Positions 58,713 to 64,000 of a stretch of DNA of 64,000 nucleotides are shown here, one piece after another. Position 1 is the first letter of the stretch. The number at the start of each line of letters is the position of its first letter. The notes beneath the pieces were generated by a model that saw nothing but the letters and a program-made list of their open reading frames with translations, did no database searches and had not been told where the DNA came from. Made by a program: the position numbers and the translations under genes. Source of the stretch: Malurus cyaneus samueli (Eukaryota; Chordata; Aves; Passeriformes; Maluridae). The stretch spans positions 1 through 64,000 of the forward strand of contig VKON01004078.1 of the NCBI GenBank assembly GCA_009741485.1, in the 5' to 3' direction.

Positions 58713-59040
58713 TGAGCGAGTGGCCTTACGCCACTGATATAATGCAGACAGGCTTGGAGGATTGTTTTCCTTACTCCCACGAGGTAAAGAAAAGAATCCC
58801 ATGCCATCAGCAGTTATACATTGGCTGTTTCTTGGGAAAAGAACTTCCACAGCTTAGAGCTGTGAGGACTCTTCTCCTATGATGCTGGACGATAACCGTA
58901 ATGAGTAGCTTGATCTATGTTAAAACTTTCATTCCTGCCCCCCTTGCGCATGGGAAGACATGGGGGGTGGGGAGGGACGACCTGGGAGAGACAGGTTCCC
59001 AGAAAGAATAACAGGTGTCATAAAATGTCAGGTTTTTTAT
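58713..59040 (+). repeat. Centre (spacer) of palindrome 2
   Basis: It continues LTR F in sense from GCGAGTGGCCTTACG to ..CATAAAATGTCAGGTTTTTT. It is homologous over its length to the centre of palindrome 1 (46580-46912). Confidence 0.85.
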
Positions 59041-59720
59041 TCAAATCTCCTGGCAGAACACAGTTTCTTCTAAGCATCCACTTACTCCAGACATGGAGGG
59101 GGAATACCTCTTGCTCCCCGCAGAACACAATTTCTTCTAAGAGTCAACTCACTTCAGACTTGAGGGGGGGCCAAGCCTCTTCCCCTTTTTTGGCTTATGA
59201 TCAGTCCAGTCCTCAAAGGCCAGTTTTTTTATCTCGGGTGCAGGGCCTCTCTTTTCTATACAGGTCTCCCATTGAGGAAAATAGTCAGTTCGAGAACAGC
59301 TTGATTTTTCCATGTCCGAGAACCACAGCAACAGCACCTGTCTTCTCCTTACTGTGATCTTGGGTCTCCATATTTTCTTACATCTCCTCACCCTCCTCCT
59401 CTGTCCTCCCCTGGTGCATGATACTAACAACCTAAAAACTACATGGCGGCCACCCCTATCTTGTTTTGAATTCTTCTTAAGTACAAGACCATATTGTCAT
59501 CACAGAGGTGTAACTAGCATGTGCAATTGGCCCAGGACTGACCAGCAGCCTGTCCATCAACCTCAAAGTCATAATGAATTGGTTCTAAAACACAGGGGGC
59601 AAGGCTCCTTTTGCTGGAGAAGAAGGAGAAAGCTTCTAGAACTTTGTGAAAGAAGCCATCTTTGTGGTTTCTTGGTCCCATCCCCCCACCACCAAAAATC
59701 GGAGGGAGTAAAACCAGGAC
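59041..59720 (-). mobile_element. LTR family F, 5' part, inner edge of the right arm
   Basis: Antisense copy from CAAATCTCCTGGCAGAACAC to ..GAGTAAAACCAGGAC, mirroring 58043-58712. Confidence 0.8.
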
Positions 59721-60567
59721 TGTGTAACTTCAAATGCTCTCGTCATTAGAATAATTGGAAGTTCAAGGTTAAGTTCCAGCAATTAGTACCATCTAGAAAT
59801 ACAGCTCTCATCTATTGCGCAAAAGGTGTGTTATATCAAGTGCAGTATGCTAATACTGCTGTTGTATTCTCACTTTCACTATATAAATTTAAAGCTTTTA
59901 ATTCCAGTTTCTGGGAATTATGTGTGTTTTGTGACCACAAAAACTGAGTTCCACTTGGTTTCAAAACTGTTCCCCATTTACAACTAGTAATTGTTGTTTT
60001 TCTGAAATGTTTCCATTTTGCAACTGTGTCTTGGGTTGATTTTACGATAACACTCTATTCCTATATTCCAGCTGCTTGTATGCCCAAAATGTCCTTGTGC
60101 CTTTAAATCTGACCCGGAAGAAGAGGCAGGGGTGGCTGGGAAGGCAGCGTGGGCAGTTAAAAGCCAGGGCTGCCATTCAGCCAGGTTGTTGTTGGGAGCT
60201 CCTCTGTTTGTGGCGCGAAACTCACCTCCCTATGTGCAGGGCAGTTACATTGTGCTGCTTAGCTAGCTTGGGTTTGTTAGCTTGGGCAAACAGCTCTCCC
60301 TGGACTGCCACCTCTTCTACGACTCCCGTGATTTTCTTTCTGAGCAATTCAGTGGGGGCTTCACTCCGAAAACTGAGAAGCAAGTGCCAACCAGCCAGGG
60401 CCTGGTGGTGACAAAGCTGTGGGCACCGCTTCGTCTCATCCCGGACTCCAGAGGAGCCAAGCCGGCGACAGAAAAGCACACCAAGCTCTCTGTTTCATCC
60501 ACAGTGAGGAGAGGACTACAACCAGGTTTTCCACTGTTACCCGAGCAGCCACATGGCTTTTTCTTTT

Positions 60568-60609
<42 letters not shown>

Positions 60610-60891
60610 CCCAGGAGACAGGAGCTGTGCCATCTTTTCTCTGCACCACGTGCCAAGCAGCTGTGGGGGGAGGGGGGGGGGCGTGCATTCCTGAGTTTAA
60701 ATATCTAACACTTCTCAGTTTTTTTAATCTGTGTCCTGTGGGCACCTTGTTTTGTTAATAAACTATTTTTCTCTTCACATTTGTCCAAACTCCTGTTTCA
60801 TATGGTGGGAAATATTATCAAACTTTTACATTCAGAGGAAGCGTTCATTCCATAACGTTTCTGTCTGAAAAAATTGTCCAAAACCGAGACA
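59721..60891 (+). mobile_element. 5' LTR of the gag-pol ERV, right arm
   Basis: TGTGTAACTTCAAATGCTC to ..CAAAACCGAGACA, 1171 bp. It includes a 38-T run (60572-60609), G runs (60665-60681) and a poly(A) signal TTAATAAAC near 60756. The primer binding site TGGAGCCCAACTTAAGTGG follows at 60897-60915. The element continues through gag, protease and RT to the window end, so the 3' LTR is outside. Confidence 0.8.
60572..60609. repeat. 38-nt poly(T) run in the right-arm LTR
   Basis: Thirty-eight consecutive T, the same length as the mirrored A run in the left arm. Confidence 0.9.
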
Positions 60892-60963
60892 AAATTTGGA
60901 GCCCAACTTAAGTGGCTTGAGAAAGCGAAGAGAAAAATTGTAATAATTGCATTCTGCTTTTAA

Positions 60964-62808
60964 ATGCTTGGTATTGGGGTACAGAACTTAGGAGTCACCA
61001 TGCTGTTTGAAGTATTAATGTCATTCTGTTCTCTAGGCCTGTTTGCCTATCCACAGCTAGGGTCCATTTTGTCCCTAGCATGGAATTTTTATAGATCAGG
61101 GACACAAATCAGGATTGCTATATTTATGGGCACGGTAGTGATGTTTTATTATCGTTTAACAGAGGTACTGGGAGGTTTTGGAAATTGGTATGCTCTATTG
61201 TTTCTCCATCCTAGTCTCAGTAACCTGCTTTGGGGTTTTATTAGTAATTACAGCCAGTCTGCTAGGGGAAAAGTAGGGGATGATGTTTCCCAGCCCTTCA
61301 TTTCCTTCTTCCCCTTCAGATCTGGCACATCACCTTTTGAGAATGTTCCGTGTCCCCTGGATGTTAAAGATACCAACTTCCTGGTGTTTCATCTGATAGG
61401 TTTCCTCTACACGGTCTGCAGTTTTTCTAGAATCGGAGCTGAGATTTCCAGAGGGACTGTCCAGACACCTCCCCCAGGTGTGGAAAAGTCTGAGTGGTGT
61501 GGGATATGGGAGAATATGGGCCAAATACTGAAAGAATTCTCTGAACCAATAATTTTTAACTTCCCGCCTGAAAAAATTCAGAACCCAGCCGAGGTGGGGA
61601 AATATCTGAAAGAGAAGTACAATGACAACTCTAAGGAGAAGAATCTCATTGCAATATGCTGGGCCCTGGCTAATGCTTATCGCACACTGCTCAATGCTGT
61701 AGGGCAGGAGACACAGACAGAGAGGCTATAGGCTGAGTCCGCAGATACCCCAGTCATTCAGGCTGCACCTAAACCAGACAGCGAGCCTAAGCCAATAGCA
61801 GTTGCCCCTGTCCAGATAAGGAAACACAAAACCAAATCCATTCACCAAGTGGATGATGATGGACAGCCAGGAACATCACAGCCAGCAGGGGAATCTGAAC
61901 CAGAAATGATTGTTGAGTCTCTGACCCCAGAAAACATTCGTGGCCTAAGAATAGATTACAAATGACAGCCTAATGAATCAATATTGGGCTGGCTGGTCCA
62001 CATCTGGGATACTGCAGGCAATAATATGATGCTAGATGGTGGTGAAGCGATGCAGTTGGGATCCCTGTCAGATGATGCGGGTATTGACCAAGGGATGGCA
62101 AAGGGGCCTACAGCTCTCAGTCTCTGGGCACGGCTCTTAAGAAGTGGGAGGGAAAGATACATGTGCCCAGAAGATCTACAGCTGCAGCAAAACTTGTGGA
62201 AGACCATAGAACAAGGGATTAAATGGTTGAGAGAACTGGCAGTGTTGGAGATCTTTTTCTCAAATGACCAAACAATCAGGAATCCAGACATGGTAAAATG
62301 TACACCAGTGATGTGGCTAAAACTCATACAACTTGGGCCACAAGAATATGCCTCTGCTTTAGCAATGATGAAGTGCAATGAGGGGGATGAGACCGTGCTT
62401 GCTGTGTCAAAGAAGCTCCGGGCATATGCAGATACTGTGCATGGCCCAACACATGCAAGAATCTCAGCTGTGGACACAAGCCTGTCAGAACGCATACAGA
62501 AAGTAGAGAACAAGATTGAGGAGACTCATCAGCAACTCAGGAATGAGATTAAAGAGAGCCTTCTCCAAATCGCATTGGTCCAGACCAGAGGCCCTGTTAC
62601 CAGGAGCAGATTTCCCCCAGCCAGGGAAAGAGGGTACACTCCACGAGCTGACCTCTGGTTCTTCCTGCTTGAGCATGGGGAAAACAAGAGAACATGGAAC
62701 GGAAAACCCACTTCTGCCCTGGCAGCACGGGTGCATGAATTGAAGGAGGGCAACACTCAGAGAGGAAGCTCCACCAGAAGAGAAGTAGCTCCAGTTTCCT
62801 GTAGCTGA
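60964..62808 (+). pseudogene. ERV gag, right arm (one frame, interrupted by stops)
   Basis: The gag precursor would form the virion core. The first open part (60964-61731, 255 codons) starts with several hydrophobic stretches (for example MLFEVLMSFCSLGLFAYP and FMGTVVMFYYRLTEV) where most gags have a myristoylated matrix, then FPPEKIQNPAEVGKYLKEKY. After a TAG and a TGA in the same frame comes a 274-codon part (61984-62808) with capsid-like sequence (LWKTIEQGIKWLREL) and a coiled-coil-like VENKIEETHQQLRNEI. No CCHC zinc knuckle is seen. That fits class III-like ERVs, but the class is not proven. The in-frame stops make it a pseudogene as written. Confidence 0.75.
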
Positions 62809-62958
62809 GCTGCCCAGCATAACGGAAGGCAGGATGACATGTCCAATCCCCTGGAAGGAACCTCTGTAATGTACGCCCAGGGAAGGAATGGCAACCAGTG
62901 CTAGAGGGGCCCTGCCTCTAGCCAGGTAGAGGCCAGGGAAAACCGTGCCTTTTGGACT

Positions 62959-63210
62959 GTGTGGTTTCATTGGCCTGGCACAGCAGAACCACACAAATAC
63001 GAGGCCTTGGTCGACACTGGTGCACAGTGCACACTAAATCCATCACGACTTGTGGGGACAGAACCTGTTTCTATTGCTGGTGTGACAGGAGGATCTCAAG
63101 ACCTGACTCTGATGGAAGCTGAGGTGAGCCTGACTGGAAAGGAGTGGAGGAAACATCCCATTGTGACCGGTGCAGAGGCCCCATGTATTCTGGGAATAGA
63201 CTTTCTCTGA
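62959..63210 (+). pseudogene. ERV protease, right arm
   Basis: Retroviral aspartic protease in the same frame as gag, with the active-site triad LVDTGAQCT (D-T-G codons 63013-63021) and the C-terminal ILGIDFL flap-side motif. About 84 codons are open. The catalytic residues are intact, unlike in the remnant at 25177-26033. It is closed by a TGA where the reading frame otherwise continues into RT. Confidence 0.8.
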
Positions 63211-64000
63211 AGTGAGTATTTCAAAGACCCAAAGGGATTCAAGTGGGCCTTTGGAATAGCTGCTGTAGAGACAGAGGGCATCAAGCAATTAAACACCGTG
63301 CCTGGGCTGTCCAAAAATCCTTCTGCAGTTGGACTCCTCAAGGTGGAAGACCAGCGTGTTCCAGTCGCAACATGAACAGTGCACCGCCGGCAGTACAGAA
63401 CAAACCGAGATGCAGTGATTCCTATCCATAAGATGATCCAAGAGCTGGAGAGCCAAGGGGTGGTCAGCAAGGCCCACTCACCCTTCAACAGCCCCATCTG
63501 GCCTGTACGCAAATCTGAAGGAGAATGGAGACTGACTGTAGACTACTGTGGCTTAAATGAAGTGACTCCACCGCTGAGTGCTGCAGTGCCAGACATGTTG
63601 GGGCTCCAATAGGAGCTGGAGTCCAAGGCAGCAAAGTGGTGCACCACCACTGAGATCGCCAACGCGTTTTTCTCCATTCCTCTGACAGCAGAGTGCAGGC
63701 CTCAGTTTGCTTTCACCTGGGGAGAGGTGCAATACACCTGGAACTGGCTGCCCCAGGGGTGGAAGCACAACCCTACCATCTGCCATGGGCTGATCCAGAC
63801 TGCACTGGAAAAAGGTGAGCGTCCGGAACATCTTTATTATATTGATGACATCATTGTGTGGGGGAACACAGCAACAGAAGTATTTGAGAAAGGAGAAAAG
63901 ATCATCCAAATTCTCCTGGAAGCCGGCTTTGCCGTATAAAGAACAAAGAGAAGGGACCTGCTCGAGAGATCCAGTTCCTGGGAGTAAAGTGGCAAGATGG
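63211..64000 (+). pseudogene. ERV reverse transcriptase, right arm (cut by window end)
   Basis: RT copies the RNA genome into DNA. Fingers/palm sequence is readable in the same frame as protease: QELESQGVVSKAHSPFNSPI, then RLTVDYCGLNEVTP, then WNWLPQGWKHNPTICHG and the catalytic YIDD (63838-63849). In-frame stops occur at about 63373 and 63610, and a stop follows GFAV at 63937-63939. The RNase H and integrase parts would lie beyond the window. Confidence 0.8.

Larger units (their letters stand above)
59041..64000. repeat. Palindrome 2, right arm (runs off the window)
   Basis: Reverse complement of 54080-58712 up to about 63703. Beyond that the mirror sequence is lost in the gap, so the true arm length is unknown. 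Confidence 0.9.

Noticed and set aside
62485..63512. Long minus-strand frames in the right arm of palindrome 2
   Set aside because: Antisense shadows of the plus-strand ERV gag-protease-RT.
1..64000. CRISPR array, bacterial operons, rRNA or tRNA genes
   Set aside because: No regularly spaced identical repeats, bacterial gene order or structural RNA signature was seen; the repeats are LTRs, CR1 and microsatellites.

Overview
The window reads as repeat-dense avian nuclear DNA. The evidence is CR1 LINE 3' ends with their characteristic tails, several bird-type endogenous retrovirus (ERV) LTR families ending in ..AACCACGACA or starting TGTCCTGGTTTC, and CpG-island promoters. A passerine is likely. 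The density of nested LTRs, the duplicated promoter, the palindromes and the near absence of intact genes would fit a W chromosome or another heterochromatic or ampliconic region. That placement is inference. No intact host protein-coding gene can be named from the sequence.

Layout. 1-904 is a CpG-island promoter and first-exon region, followed by an LTR scrap and a decayed ERV pol (RNase H-integrase) to 2865. 2866-8403 is mostly single-copy DNA with a CR1 fragment (4395-4840), a possible minus-strand exon (6170-6457) and a second, different CpG island (6740-7720). 8404-12391 holds two copies of a TGAT..ATCA LTR (element K); the first contains two younger solo LTRs. 12392-13375 repeats the first CpG island and carries the same LTR insertion at the same point, so the promoter was duplicated after that insertion. 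13813-16183 is single-copy DNA with a 25-N gap.

16911-20741 and 34495-38361 are a direct repeat of about 3.85 kb. Each copy is a composite retroviral block on the minus strand: a roughly 1.7-kb LTR with a nested 0.4-kb LTR, a tRNA-His-type primer binding site, a CR1 piece, and chimeric RT and gag fragments. Between the copies lie CR1, five further solo or fragmentary LTR families, an env-less ERV 3' end, a betaretrovirus-like pol scrap, an env transmembrane fragment and AT-rich filler.

39122-54054 is a large inverted repeat (palindrome 1), closed on the right by a 25-N gap. 54080-64000 is a second inverted repeat (palindrome 2) built from two head-to-head copies of one gag-pro-pol ERV; its right arm runs off the window. 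Both palindromes have the same LTR segment at their centre, which is the most striking feature of the window. It may be biological (LTR-seeded inverted duplication) or an assembly fold-back.

Small indels dominate the differences between every pair of duplicated segments. Some reading-frame breaks may therefore be consensus error rather than mutation. All ERV material is described as remnants; none looks fully intact here.
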